Below are positions 1 to 15,200 of a DNA stretch of 64,000 bases, piece after piece; positions within the stretch are counted from its first letter, which is position 1, and every line of letters starts with the position of its first letter. Both the position numbers and the translations under genes were made by a program. The notes below the pieces were generated by a model, which had not been told where the DNA came from, searched no databases, and saw only the letters and a list, made by a program, of their open reading frames with translations. The DNA comes from Lytechinus pictus. Lineage: Eukaryota > Echinodermata > Echinoidea > Temnopleuroida > Toxopneustidae. The DNA lies in assembly GCF_037042905.1 (NCBI RefSeq), contig NC_087257.1, positions 14,296,001-14,360,000 of the forward strand. Reading direction: 5' to 3'.

Positions 1-63
1 GTAATCATTCAGTGTTTTACATAGTATACTTTGGATATTTTCTGTGCTATTATTTGTCTGAAG

Positions 64-237
64 ATTCCTTTACAATGACTGGTATCAATGTTTGGACTGG
101 GGATATCCCAGAGGATGTGATGTCAAGAGTCAAATCAGAGTGTTTGCCACAGCTGTATGGGAACATCATTTCATGGACAGACTTTGACTCGCACCAGGAT
201 TTTCCGACATCTTCAGCGACTCCTTCAGTGTGTGATG
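64..237 (+). CDS. Gene A exon: C-terminal part of pentraxin-like domain
   Basis: The exon is phase 1 on both sides, with acceptor TCTGAAG before it and donor GTAAGG after it. It reads FTMTGINVWTG, then DVMSRVKSEC, then GNIISWTDF. The pattern of W, a loop, a cysteine and GN-x-x-SW-x-DF matches the C-terminal end of pentraxin/LamG-fold modules such as the one in SVEP1. The start of the domain must lie in an exon upstream of the window. Confidence 0.72.
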
Positions 238-3200
238 GTAAGGGTATCATTTTCAGATATTTCCACAACAATCGTAATTTTTCACCATGGTAGGAATGTT
301 TCATTTCCTATTTGATGAGAAGTGCAATATTTAAGTGATGACTGTTAAATGAAATGACCATTGAGGTATCTGTATCATTTTTCTAATAGGCACCGGGAAG
401 ATTCTAAATTTGTAGAATAATTTTGTAGTCTTATCAGTTCATATTTCATGAAAGTGGTATATTACTGTTAAAAAGTATCAGCAAGCGTGTGAGGTCCCTG
501 GCTTGAAGTGCACTTCAAGTCAATCGACTTTCATAACTAGAATAGTACATGTACGTGTGTTTGAATTGATTTCAAGGAAGAAATGAAAATAATGAGAGTG
601 ATGAAAAATGGGAAATTGTGAAGAAAAAAGAGGTTATTTTAATCTGATGCAACTTTTCTGCTTGGCAAAGGCAGTTATAGTGTAGGCATCATGCTCCATT
701 ACCAAAGTGAACAGTATTGGAATTTACTCGTTATCCCACCAGTGCATAAACAAATTAATGATATTATTGAGAGTGGATACTGTATCAAGATTCAAATGAG
801 TCTTGTATTTCATGAAATCGTTTCTGTATTATATAAGTAGTTAATTGTGTGCTACATAAATCTTTAATTATTATTATTATTAAGATACGGATGAATGCAA
901 AGTGCTGGATCCTTGTCTGAATGGAGCAACATGTTTGGACGAACTCCGTTCCTATACCTGTGTATGTCTTAAGGATTATACCGGGATTCACTGTGAAAGG
1001 TTCATAGACCTGTGCAACAATGATAGCTGTGAACACGGAGGAACATGTACAACCATGAATGGGACTATTCATTGTTCATGTCCAGATAGATTCTTCGGGG
1101 AGTTTTGTGAGCATGAAATAAGTAAGTCTATTTCAACATACACAATGACAAGTCATTGAAGTGTTAGTATGAGAAGTCTTGAACTGATTTCCTTATTCAA
1201 ACATTCCTACTGTTCTTTCCTCATAAAATATTATGAAGTATTGGCCAATTTTGAATCAACGTTTTCAAAAAGGGTATATCATGCCCTTCCCATGTTGACT
1301 GTTCCATGTGGGCATCAGGGTAGGCCCACTTAATTTCAAACTACATCTGCAAAGACAGCGAAAATGGTGAATTTCTCTGACACTTAACACTATTACAGTT
1401 GCATGGTTATAAGGGTTTGTAAGAGAATATACATATATCAATGTGCAATGTGTGGAGTTAATAATAAAAATGGGATCGTCTCCCTCATTTGTCGGTTATG
1501 ATATGCTTGTTCTGTGCTTATTCTTATACAGTACATATCTAAGAAACAAAACGAAGAAGTTTTAACACAATGGTTGTGGAGGGGGGGGTAATTAATTAAT
1601 TGCAATATACTCCATAATCTTCACAATGGTTTGAATCAACCCTCATTATTTCGTAAATATAGAAAGCAGAATGTTTATCAGCAACTTCGTACAAAGTGAG
1701 ATGAATAGCTCCTGATTTTTTTTTCTTTCTTTTCTGGGACGCTTTGCACAATGAGCAAGTGGAGGCGTCTTCATCAAGTCCCCACATCAGGATACATACA
1801 TCATTTTAATAGCGGTCTGCAGCTTGCATCTGACTTCTTTATATGTATTTTTGATAGGAAAAATATGAAATGAATATGAATATGAAATACTTGCAATTAA
1901 CTCCATTGGATAATCGTTCTACTTTTAGGATCAAATATGATGCCCTTGGATTTTGTTGCAATTGTATGACTGTAATATTCCTGTATTTCTTTAGTTGATG
2001 GTGGTTGGAGTGACTGGTTACCATGGAGTCCATGTAGCGCATCTTGTGAAGGTGGAACTCGAAATACTTCAAGGGAATGTACTAACCCACCACCAAATGA
2101 ATATGGACAACCTTGTACAGGAGAAAGTGCGAAAGAAGAACCCTGTAACCCTCAGGATTGCCCTGGTAAAAAAATCCATCTAAATCTATCTCCTTATTCC
2201 TAATGCCCGGGGGGGCCACTTCCATTCACGAATGGATACCATGCGCGACCATGGGGTCTCGAAAAGCACCCTAAACACGTAATTTCCATATTCTGAAAAT
2301 GCACCCCTTAACAAGTATTGGCGTGTGAAACCCTACCCTTAACAAGTATTGGAAACAAAACGACACTCTTGGCAAATATTCCCTGAAATGAACCCCTAAA
2401 CAAGTACAGGAATGTTTTATTGTTACGGGTCCTTCGGTCGTCGGCTTTACCTTATTTGGTTTAGTACGACCCCACCTTCTACACCTCGCGCAAATCAGAC
2501 TCTAAACACGAAGTGTTGGGGCAAAATGGACATCCTTTATAAAACATTTTAATTTTGTTTTATCATTCCCGCAAATTCGACCCTAAACACGTAATTTTCC
2601 TGGCGAAATAGACACCCTTTTTTCATTATTTTTGTGTTTTTGACACCCATATCACGTTACGTACGTAACGTGCCCTATCGTGAAAAGGACATCCTTTTTA
2701 CGTGTTTTTTTGGTCGCGCATGGTATCCACTCGTCAATGTAAGTGGCCCCCCCGGGTCCTAATGTCCATATTTCCAGATTGATTCGAAAAAAATGCTATA
2801 TTATGAGCATTATAGTAGGCACAGATCAGGAGGGTTGGAGGAAAAGAGATCATGGTTAATTAAAGAAAGAGTGGTGTATTGCCGTTTTCTCCTAAAGCCA
2901 TAAGGTCTAATGCCAAAATCGTTCAATGTCACTTGGTTTACTACCAGATTGTCCAATGCTATGGCATACGTCTATTGACCACAACCTCCACTTACTGTTT
3001 CGTCTAGAAGCATTAATTTTCATCTAAAATCATTTAGTCCAATACGAATTTGCCAAATTGCTGCTTGGTCTGTTTATAATTTTGCTCAAAACCAATTGTT
3101 CAAGGTACAAATATCACTCCACGTCTGTACGGTAGATGCAAAGGTCGTCCCAGTGCCTCAAATTGCAAACAGATTGTGCTATCCCCTTGACTGGATAATG

Positions 3201-6200
3201 CTCGTCCTATATTGAATGATTTCATTACTTTTTTATTTGAATCTAATAACGGGGAACCATACTTGCTCTCAGAAGTGGTTTGTCAAAATGCATTGTATGC
3301 TTTCATTTGTATGTGATGATCCCCATCTTATTCCGAAAAAAAAAATGGTTTTGCATAAAGAATATGTCTACCACTTTGTGGTGTATTTGAATGAAAGAAG
3401 GTCATTTTACCCTTTTGTTGGTGAAGGTTGCCTTCATTTGCAGAATCCTGAGAATGGCACAGTGAGCTGTTGGAGTGAAGATGAAACCAAGAGATGTACT
3501 GTTAAGTGCAATTCAACTGACCTTGGCTTTGTTCAGCCCACATTGGCCTTGTATTCCTGTGGTCCAGAGACAGACTATAAATGGGACCATCAAAATGATT
3601 ACAACCGTAGAGCCATCCTTCCTCCATGCAAGGGTAAGTTTAAAGGGAAACGACTTTTGACGAGTTCCACCAAACAATTATTACCCATCCGAAGACCTTA
3701 TAGCCAGGTTCTTATAATATATATACTGTACCTTTTCATATTCCTCCCCCCCTACTTAAGGACTTTTCACATGTGAGTATATGAAAAAATTGGGAACAAT
3801 ACTGTTATCAATGTGGACTCCTCTTCAAACTGTCTCGAAACTCAGAAAAAGATCTTGATATGTGTCAAGCGTCGATTAAAAAAGGAAGTGGGCCACATGT
3901 TAATTGGAGGTCATTCAAAATGCATCTACAAATTTGACTGTCTCATCCAACCACCTGATGATGATGGTGCATCCTACTGATATGGAATATTTTACTTCAC
4001 GTAAACTCCTTTTTTATTTTTTGTACATTACTTTTAACTTGTATTATATTTTTGTATTAAATTCGTAGAAACAATACCCCCAAATTCGCTGGATGCACAA
4101 GTCAGCTTGCCTTATCCTGCTGCAACCTGTGTTTCATCTGTTCAAGAAGAGAATCTTCTAGAAATAGCCACCTCTAATATTTTGGATAATGTTTATGCGA
4201 GTGGCTGTGAAAATTGTGCTGTTTACAATGTACAGGTTGGTATAACAAGTTGTGAGCGAACGAGGAGTGAGCTTGGGGCTGATTATCAAAAATTGTGTGC
4301 ACATAAAAAAGAAATTCATGTAGCTTTGGTACGGAAAATTATTGAAAAAGTTTTGAATTTTTTTTCCTGGAGTGTTTGGGTTGAAAATGTATTGGCTCTC
4401 ACTACAGTAGTGTTGCAGGAAACGAGGGACACAGTGACCATTCGAACAAATATTGCAGTTTGATTTGCTTTTTACATAGTGTTCACTCGTATTATACATA
4501 CATACATATTAAGCCATCTCTTAAAAAATAAGCAATATGGCATGATCATGAAAAGCATTGCGATTCCTGCATCATCAATATCAAAATGCCCATTGTTGCA
4601 TATAAAGATTTTTATTCATGCATAACTGATCAGTTTGAAACTAATTGAAAAATAAATGATATACGTTCATATATTATGCAATTTAATACTTTTATGACCA
4701 TAAGGTTACATTGTTTTCTTCATTTCCAGTGTTGTTCATGTGTAGTGCACAAATAATTAATGTAGACACTTTTTATTTTTTATTTCATAAATGTCCAGGT
4801 CAACAATTGTGGGCTATCAAGAAAGCGATCACTTAAAGAATCTCCGATCACTATTTCCTTTGACATAGATCTTAGCAACAGTAAGTAATAAATGCAATAT
4901 TGAAAAAATATATTACTTAATTAATCACTATTTCCTTTGACATACTAGTAGATCTTAGCAACAGTGAGTAACATGTGCAGTATTGAAAATATATCATTTA
5001 ATTAATAATTTATGTTATATGAATGTGTATACTGTCCATGATTTTTTTTCTCAAGTACCTTTACCTTTTTAATGAAAGTTAGTGGCAGATGTTCTAATTC
5101 ATCTAAGATACCATGGGCGGAAATCCCAGGGGGGACAGGGGGGACGTGTCCCCCCTACCCAAAATAGTAGGGGGGACACACTATCAAATGTCCCCCCTAC
5201 TATTTTTGGTATTTTACGATGGAGAAAAATGCATAATTCACATTTGAAATAATACATGTATTTTGGACTAAATGACCTTACATTTTGGGTGAAAACCTTC
5301 GTGTTTTTTTTTTTTGGGGGGGGGCTTGTCAAATTTTCCAGAGTGACTAAAATAAGATGAGGGGAAGACTTGGAAAATAAAAAGAATCTTTCATGTCACT
5401 ATATGAAATTTTCGCTCGCGCTTCGCGCTCGCATTGCCTGTCAGGTGATTTTTCAATATGGAGTTTAAATATCAAGTTTGGAAGTCAATATACATTACAC
5501 ATTTCGGAAATCGAACTTTCATTATTTTGTGTGATTTACAAAGTGATTTTTAAAAAGTGCTCTGTAAAAGTGACAGCTTCATGGTCTGAATATTGACATT
5601 TTCTGCTCGCACTGAGCGCTCGCAAATCTCGATTTATTAAGTACCTATTATTTTTGTGTATTCCATTTAGTTTGAAAAAATCAAGTCTGATAGTCAAAAC
5701 GTATCAGATAGCGCTGGCTACTCGCTCGCATTTAATCGGCGATTTATGTATGTCTCAATATTGACTTTCATGACAGTTTATCAAAGATTTTGGCTCGCGA
5801 TTTGCGCTCGCATTAATGGTTAAAAAATATTTTGACCGATGCATTCTATTTATAATCACAAAATTGCTTGAAATGTCCAGCCTTCAGGCCATAATATCAT
5901 CAGATTTCTCGCCCTCATTAGGCATTAATAAATAAGATATTAATAATTTAACGATTAAATTGTCCCATTTGTTTCATCTCGCACCTAGCAAGAGAAATAG
6001 GGAGATAGTCATCATTTTCATATGACATGTCCCAAGGATATCCCGGTCCTATGTCAAAACTCAAATAACAATGAAAAATATCAGCTCTTTATTAAGTGCG
6101 ATCCATATCAACCTCACAATTTTCCTACAAAGTGCTTGAAATATATATAGCTGAGATGGACTCTTTTTCAGATTTTTCATGATAAAAGAGGTGTAGAATG

Positions 6201-9200
6201 CCTAGATTCTAGGTCTAAATCTGAAACACGCGCATGTTTATTCAGATATTCAACTTGTTCTATATTTAAATCATTATCCAGTTTCAGATCACAATATCAA
6301 AAATTTTCTGCTCGCGCTTTGTGCTCGCATTATTAATGTAGAAAGATCCCCTATTACTCATCCTTTTCATGATTTACAAAACATGAATAGAGTGTCCCGT
6401 TTTTAGGTCTAAATCTCGAATTTTTCTGCTCGCGCTTCGCTTGCATCAATTGGTTAGTTATATTGCTACCCTGTTCACGATTACGAAAATTGATTAAAAT
6501 TTTCGATTCTTTTTGTAGAAATGTCAACAATTTTCAGCTCGCGATTCGCGCTAGCATTATTTGATTGTTGAAATATGTAACGTCTTTATGGCTAAGTGCA
6601 CGCAGTCCTTAACAAGTACCTTTTCGATCAGTTCAAATTAAAAAAACATTTTATGGCTGCACTTTGCACTCGCATTATTAATGTGAGGACCGGGTGTAAG
6701 GAAGGCCCCCAATTACTCATCCTTTTCATGATTTACAAAACATGAATAGAGTGTCTCGTTCTTATAGGTCTAAATCTCAAAATAGTTCCGCTCGCGCTTC
6801 GCGTTCGCATCAATTGTTTAGTTTTATACCTATTACATGTTTCAGTTACAAAAAGTGCTTAGAATTTCCATTCTTTAGGCAAAAATTTAAGCTCGCGCTT
6901 CGCGCTCGCATTATTTGATTGTTGAAATATGTAACGTATTCATGGCTAACCTTTTCCATCAGTTAACATCTGCTCGCACTTCGCGTTCGAAGTAATTATT
7001 TAGTTGCATATACATCTTTTTCAGGATAACAAACATTGCCCAGAATGTTCAAATTTTAGGAAAAATACATAAAATTTCCCCCCCCCAAAAAAAAAAAAAT
7101 TTGCTCGCGCTTCATGCTCGCATTATAGATAAGGATTATGATATTATATATTTATGTTGAATTATAAGAATAAAGCTAAAAAGTGGCCATGAGGACTACT
7201 CCTTCAATGAAACAAACAAAAATCATCTTCGAGCGGCCGATCGGGGATTAACATACGGCTGAAAAAAAAATTCGCCCCCCCCCCCATTGGCGAAGGCTGG
7301 ATCCGCCCCTGTTGTCCCCCCTACCTTCCGGGACAGATTTCCGCCCATGTAAGATACTGACATAGAGTAGCTTTTTTTGATGGTTTGACACTTTATAGTA
7401 GCTGTTTCAGTATCAGTGTGTGTCAATGGGAGGTGGTAAACCAGCTGTTGTCGCATTTTATCTTCAAATAATGTCATTTTCGAGTACAAGTGTATGTTGG
7501 CGTATGTGTCCTGCACAAAAGAGAACACATATTGTATGTAAGCGCATAACCTGCGGAAGGCGGAAAGCTTGTAACAAAGTGTACTTGTACCATCATATCC
7601 CTTCACATGTGTATTGTAACACGGTAAAACCATTTTTTGTCTGCATATCCCTACTTTTTAAAAGAAAGTTTGACCCAGAAACGGGGTCTATTTGTGGCAC
7701 ACCTTGCTCTGGGTCCGAAATATGCCAGAATAAGGTCATAAGAATGGCACCGAAGTGGTGTGATGTCATACTATGTTTAAAAAAAAAAAAGATATTTGTG
7801 TACTAGAAGGTTTCACTTGTCAGGACCATGATTTAAAACAGTTTTTAAGCTGTTCTTGTAATCCTGATTTTATACATGTATGTTTGAATAAATAGATAAA
7901 TGAATAAATATTACATTAATCAATAATTAATTCATTAATAAAGAGTTTGGTAATCATTTCCCAAGTGGCTACGAGTATTGTCTTGGACTGACAAACGAAA
8001 TAATTAAAATAAATGGTTGAAAGAGGTGCCATAAAAATATTATTTATGTGTAGGATTTGTTGAAGATGAAGAAGGTTAGCGAGATGCAAAATGTAATAGA
8101 ATAAAGGATTAAGATTGGAACTGATGTGGTACATTAACAAATGTGTCACGTCCTTTGTTTAATTTCCCCTAAGCTACCGAAACTATCTCCGACTTTGGCA
8201 ACAGTTTTCAGCAACGTTTGGAAAATGGATCATTTTCTATTGAACTGGATGGTGAAGTCATCGCAGTTGACGTTAATGGAACCAGTGGTGAGGTCAAGAT
8301 AGCTTGTCCAATGGGAACTGGCCTGACGTTGGAGGGTAGATGCGGTAGGTCAGGCAATTCAAGCATCTGCCATGATAGAAAATCTTATTTTTTATATGTC
8401 ATTTACGCCCTGTGCCATAACATTATTAGAGGCAATGTTACATACTTCATAATGTATATGTGCTTATTAAGTTCATGTATGTGTTCTGTGGGTGTGTTTT
8501 TTACACGATTACTGGTAATTAGAGGCAGGTTCATATCTCCTTGAATATTCTTGAGTATTTTTACAGTGCAGTGATTCATACAGAGCTTTCCAAAAAAAGA
8601 AAGGAAAACAAAGCTAATTGACATGTACATATCATTTGTCTTCTACCCCAGTTTTTGGCAGTGTAAACTCACAGTGTAGCATTCGGTTAATCCGCCTTTT
8701 TAGCCTGATCAAGTGGGGGCAGAACAAGTTTGCAATCTCAACAATCTGGAGACACGTCTCACAGGCTGGCTTTACATCACTAAAATGGCTACTGAACATC
8801 AATAGAAAAAACCATCTCCTATATCCTGAAATTAATTTCTAACACCCCCCGGCCCCCACAAGCCTCTATGAATATTCACCTCTGAGTGGATACCATGCGT
8901 GCCAAGGGTGTAAAAAATGCTAAAATAATGAAAAAAGGGTATAAATTTTGTTTACGGTCCAATTTGCGAGGGTATAAAAAGACTGAAATACTTTATAAAG
9001 GATGTACTTTTTGGGTCCGATTTGAGCGAGGTGTGTGGGGTACATGGTACTTAATTAACCCAATGAAAGTAAAGGTAAAGCTGACGTCCATGACATAATT
9101 AAGATATCGTTGTATACTAGTTTAGGGGGTCAATTCAGGGAATACTTGTCAAGAGTATCGTTTTGTTTCCAATACTTGTTAAGGGTAGGGTTTCATACGG

Positions 9201-12200
9201 CAATACTTGTTAAGGGGTGCATTTGCAGAACATGGGAAATACTTGTTTAGGGTGCTTTTCAAAACCCTATGGTCACGCATGGTATCCACTCGTCAAATGG
9301 AAGTGCCCCCCCCCCCCCCGGCACATCCACCATTGATGAACATCCTCTTGTTAGAAAATGTGATACACTGCTCTTCCACAGAGCACCCATCCTCTTGACG
9401 AGGTAGACCACTTGGCTACTGATTTGTTTATGGCACAATTTCATAGATCCAGACCAAAAAAAATGCAAATGAGAAAAACAACCATCAAACGGTATTAATT
9501 CTGCCACAGCTCGATCTACACACCAAAAAATGAAAATCCCGCAAATTTAAAACTAAAGAATGTGAATCTGCCTTCACATCCATGAAACACTACCTTCACT
9601 ATATAGTGCTGTCACAGGACAGAACTTCAAGATACAAGTATGTGATCATATTTGCACACTGTCATGGGCAATTTACCTCCTTGCATGCACCATGGCATGC
9701 ACCAAGCTGGGTACTGCTCTGAAATACAGAAACAATCTCTATAGATAACACTAGGGTCCTGTGACATAAAGCTTTAAATGACTGACCATATGGCTGGGTT
9801 TTTTTAATGATTGACCTTACACAATAATCAATGACATCAGTTGTAGAAATTAGCCCCATGATAAATTGCTAAGCTGAACCCTCATCAAACAAATAATCAC
9901 ACATAAAACAAGCCTAGCAATAAAATCCTTCCATACACTACTTAAATCTCCCATCAACCAACATCAACAAAACTCCAAGGCCCGTTTTCTGAAGTAAGGT
10001 TTAACTTAGACCATCATGATGGTCTAACTCTGTGCTAAAATTATGGGAAGCCAAAAGTGTCAAAATTTTTATTAAGTTGTATGTTTCTTATGTTTACTGT
10101 GCTCTTTCCTGATTCATCGGCGGTGAAGACAATCATCTATTTATAGTTCCTAGACAATTATGAATGATTTGAGAGCCAAATGAGCTGAAATATGATATCT
10201 CTACCATTAGTGATTTATGTATCAATTGGCTATCCATACTTAAACCACAACTTTAAACCTGAGTTTAAGTTAAGCCCGACTTCAGAATACAGGCCCAAGA
10301 CGGAGGCCATCATGAGGAGGGAATGTAGCATCAGTGCATGCCAGTAAGCAAGTCTCTTTACCATTGAGTACACAGTTCATATACCTTCCTTTATAACGAC
10401 TAATTGAAGTAGTAATGAAATAATGAATAAATGTAATTAACTCTCTAAGTTTTATATTATTTTTTTTCTGAATAGTTGTATGCCCGGCCGGTAATTATCA
10501 TTACGTGCTGCCAAATACAACTGAAGCTGTATGTGCACCGTGTGCTTTACATACCTACCAGGATCAAGACGGCCAAGATAATTGTCTTCCATGCCCTTCA
10601 GGTTTGATAACAAATGATCCAGGAGCTGATGGCATCCACTTCTGTATAGGTAAGTTCATTAACAAAAAAATGAATAAGTGTGTTTTTGTAAAACACTAGA
10701 AAAATTGGGCAATTATATCATCAATTCTTAAATTCTTTATGATGAAGAACTGTTAATAGGGATTGGTAAAAAGGGAAAATGAATTAACATTTTGACAAAG
10801 TAAGTTCAGACGTCACTCAGTGATGGCGCCAGGGTACTTACACTCAGGGAAGGGACAAAACAACCTAGAATACATAATTCCCTACCCCCCCCCCTCAAGG
10901 TGAGAGAGTACTAGTGTTACCCAACACAGACCTCTATTTTCTTTACTCTTCAAGACCTTGAAATGACACTTTCCTCCCTTTTTTTAATCTGATATCAATT
11001 GGAAATCAACACTTTCAATATTCTTATCTGTTTTAGAACCATGTCCAGTTGGCCATTACCAAGATGTTTGGGCTGATTCTAATGAGACGGTGTGTATCCA
11101 GTGTCCTTATGATTCCTTCCAAAACGAAACTGGAAAGGAGAGCTGTATACCATGCCCTGATAAGTATGTTACTCTGGGACAAGGATCAACAGACTTGTCT
11201 GATTGTGTTGGTGAGTTTTGGTTTATGAAAATGAAAATCCATATATTATTGTTCGAAATAGACATGAAATTAAATACTCCGAAAATTTGCTTTTGCCCAA
11301 TTGATTGTGGGCCCGACAGCCGCTGTGCAGCGCCAGATCGACGAGGCTCTATCCCTTTAATCGTTAAACGGCAAACAGGGAAGCAGCAACTCCCATCTTT
11401 TAACGTCTTTTGGTCTGACGCCGCCGGGGTTTGAACCCCCGACCTCCCGGTTGTGAGGCGGACACTCTACCAACTGAGCCAACACACCGGTTATCTTCCT
11501 CTCTCGCCATTTTCACTTGTTACAGTATCTTCATTGCATTTGCTTTTCCCTGTGTCATTGTATCGGCCAATTTTATATGTTTTACATTCATTTTTAATAT
11601 GCCTATATGTTGCACGCCATCAAAATCAGGTGTCCACTTGAGCCAGGAGTACAGCAGGACAAGGCACAGAATGCGATATTATTAAATCCACATCCCATTT
11701 GCATCCTGTCTGCACATACCTGAAATAGTCTGTACATGCACTGTCTATGTCGCTGCTAAACAGTTCCTGGTATTCAAGGCGGCCAACAATTTCCACAACC
11801 AAATTTGGTTTCGACTAAAATTTTGATGCAGAATTTGACTTCCGGACCTTTCCCTCTCTGGAGCTTGTCCACCATTAGGCTCGACCTAAATGCTGTATTT
11901 ATATATCATGATTATAGATAATTTTAGAAAGTTAATTCTGGAAAGTTTTTAGACTAACATGCATATGCATAAAATCATATACGCTGGCTACCCAATTTAG
12001 AAAAGAAAATATGATGCTGTACTTTTAACTATCAATCATGGAGAAATGAAGAAAATTTCTTGAGGCAACCATGATATTGTAATGGATACCAAGCGTTGAA
12101 TTCAAGGCGAGTGCCAACCACGACTTTCTTGGCTGATTCTTAGGACCATGGTCCATGCCAGGTCTCTCCCAAGACAATCTATGGATGATCTGCTTACATT

Positions 12201-15200
12201 GCTGGGAGCATGCTTAGAAACCAAGATTTCCTGCCTCAGGCAAGGACAGATTCCAAAATGACACAATATGCTTCTGCAACCCTTCCTAGTCTTGGCCTCG
12301 CTCTAGTGGACGATCACCTTTCAAAGAAAACCAGGACATAATGGGAATGATTCTTTTTTTTTCCTGTAATCCTGATTTACAAATGCATATTTATTTTTCT
12401 TCAGAGTATATAATTACATGTATTCCATAATTTTACAAAATTTTGATTTTGGAAATCAGGTTGTAACATGTTTTTTTTTTTTTTTCTTGTGTGCCAGCTC
12501 TGTGTAATGCTGGGCATTATGTTGATCTTTCAAACGAGACCAATCCACAGTGTCCTCCGTGTCCACCCAACACATTCATAGATCTTGATTTGCATCAAGA
12601 ACAAGAATGCTTGCCATGTCCAAGAGGCATGATTACTGTTCGGAATGGAAGTTCTCGAAGTGCTGATTGCCTTGGTAAGACAAGACAGAGTTGTAGGGGG
12701 AGAGTGATCCTAACTTTGTGATAATGCATATTAAAGAGGGGCAGGGATTCCCCTGGAATCACTTACAGCAGGGTCAAAGCAATATCAATTTAAAAAGAAA
12801 AATAATAAAATGGGAAGAAAAGTATAAAGTGAGAAAATGGGATTAAATCAAAAGGAAAATTAGGAAAGGATGACAGATTTATCCAGGTTTCACAATTTAG
12901 AGGAGGCAGACTTTTAGCCTTTGCCTCCCTTGGCATGTTGTCATATTTGTCTTTCTTATTTTTATATTTCCAGATTTATATTGATATTCTTTGATTATTA
13001 AGTAAGAGACCCTTCTCACCCTTCTGTTTGAATAATAATGAATAATAAAGTTTAAATGAATTAAGAATTTGATGTAATAGGCCATATCACTGTTGCACTT
13101 TTACGGATTCCATCATTGAACTTGTACACTATACAGTTGTTGCCCCAAAATACCATTTCATTTTAAACAGTGTGTTTTGCAGCCTTTGCAGCATTATTCT
13201 TTGTTCAGCCCTTTTTTTTCTGTTTCTTTTTTACAGTTGTTTGTGAGCCAGGGACCTATCTAGAAAGTTCATCTTGCAAACCATGCCCTTTAAACACCTA
13301 CCAGGACCAGACTGGTCATCGTGAAGGTTCATGCATCAATTGTACTCAGAACCTTGTTACTTTTCACGAGGGTTCAGAAAACCAAGAAGACTGTGAAGGT
13401 ATCTAGAGAGAGCAAGTTTTTATTCCTTCCCTTTCAACCAAAGCGTCTCCTTGAAGAGCTATTATTAAGCGACAGAATTTCTCCCAAGTAGTACTGATAT
13501 TCTAAGTACTGAAAAATGAGAAGAACACTGATGGCTTCCTTCAAAATTGGGATTTCTAAAGTTTTTTTTTTATTTTTTTTTACATGATTCAATTTAGCAT
13601 CAGTGCAAACTTTGAAAACAGCCAAGATGAATAATTATTCACAATAAACCAGGGGCGGATCCAGCTTTTTATAAAGGGGGGGGTTGGGGTGGTATGCGAG
13701 GGAGCGTAGCGACCGAGTCCAAGCGAGCGGAGCGAGCGAGGGGGGAGGGTGTGGGAGGGGTAGGGAAAATTTTTGAAAATCTGTGTGTGAAAATGGCGTT
13801 TTCTTGCATCTAAAACACCACTCTTTTTGGTATAGAGGTCGCCCAACCCCCCCCCCCTCCCCCAAAAAGAAATAATAATAATAATAATAATAAATGAAAT
13901 AAATACATAGAAATAGAATAAAATAAAATTACAAGTTTAAAAAAAAAGATAAGATTTAAAAAAATGGTCCCCGGATTTTTTTTTTTTTTGGGGGGGGGGG
14001 TTGCAACCCCCCCAACCCCCCCTCTAGATCCGCTTCTGTAAACAACATTCATATGATTATAAAATACTAAGTTCATTGACCCTAAATGACCTTTGACCTT
14101 GATCTTACGACCTGACACTTGTCCAATACGATCAGTGATACTTGATTACCCTTATGTCCAATTTTCATTCAATGGATAAATTTTCTTTGAAAGTTCTGAT
14201 AACATTTACAAAATTGAAACCTTGTTTAAGATTTCAATGTTGCACCCCACATGACATTTGACCTAAATCATGTGACCTGAATCTTGGGGCAATGAGTGAT
14301 ACTCGATTACCCTTATGTCCAACTTTCATGAACTAGATCCATAAACTTTCTAAGTTATGATGATATTTCAATAACATAACTACGGTTAAGATTTCAATGT
14401 TACTGAAAACACGATCAAAGTTCATTGACCCTAAATGACCTTTGACCTTGATCTTACAACCTGACACTTGTCCAATACGATCAGTGATACTTGATTACCC
14501 TTATGTCCAATTTTCATTCAATGGATTAATTTTCTTTGAAAGTTCTGATAACATTTCAAAAATGTAGATCTTCGTTAAGATTTCAATGTTGATCCTACAT
14601 GACATTTGACCTAAATCATGTGACCTGAATCTTGGGGCAATGAGTGATACGCCCTTATGTCCAACTTTCATGAACTAGATCCATAAATTTTCTAAGTTAT
14701 GATGATATTTCAAAAACCTAACCACGGTTAAGATTTCAATGTTACTGAAAACATGATCAAAGTTCAATGACCCTAAATGACATTTGACCTTGGTCATGTA
14801 TTACCTGATCAATGATCATTGATAAACCTTATACCCACATTTCAAGAACTAGGTCCGTAGACTTTCTAAGGTATGATAAAATTTCAAAATCTTAACCTTA
14901 AACTTTGGTTAATATGTCAATGTTGACAAAGCCACTGCCGTCGGAAACAACGGCGCCCATAGTCTGACTTGGCTATCCAGGCGAGACAAAAATACTTAAT
15001 ACCTCACCTATTGATTTTCAACTTTTAAAATACTGAAATGTTTTTGGTCAGGCTGGCAGTTACATTTGTTGTTTCATATGTGTGTACAATCAGATAAAAT
15101 AAAATTGATTCTGGGGAAAATTGAAAATGTGTGGAATGCTTAGGCGAACGGAATTGTTTTATCCCAAAATTGTCTTTAGTATTATTTGAGGGGTCGAATA

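Noticed and set aside
3216-3426. Extension of the sushi exon to 3216
   Set aside because: The frame is open, but the sequence has no module features, and acceptor phase supports a start at 3427.
5393-5596. Short open frame as a gene
   Set aside because: It lies inside the 2.2-kb repeat element and has no domain, splice support or conserved pattern.
11417-11491. Functional tRNA-Val (CAC) on the minus strand
   Set aside because: A- and B-boxes are good, but the anticodon stem does not pair fully and a SINE-like body follows directly.
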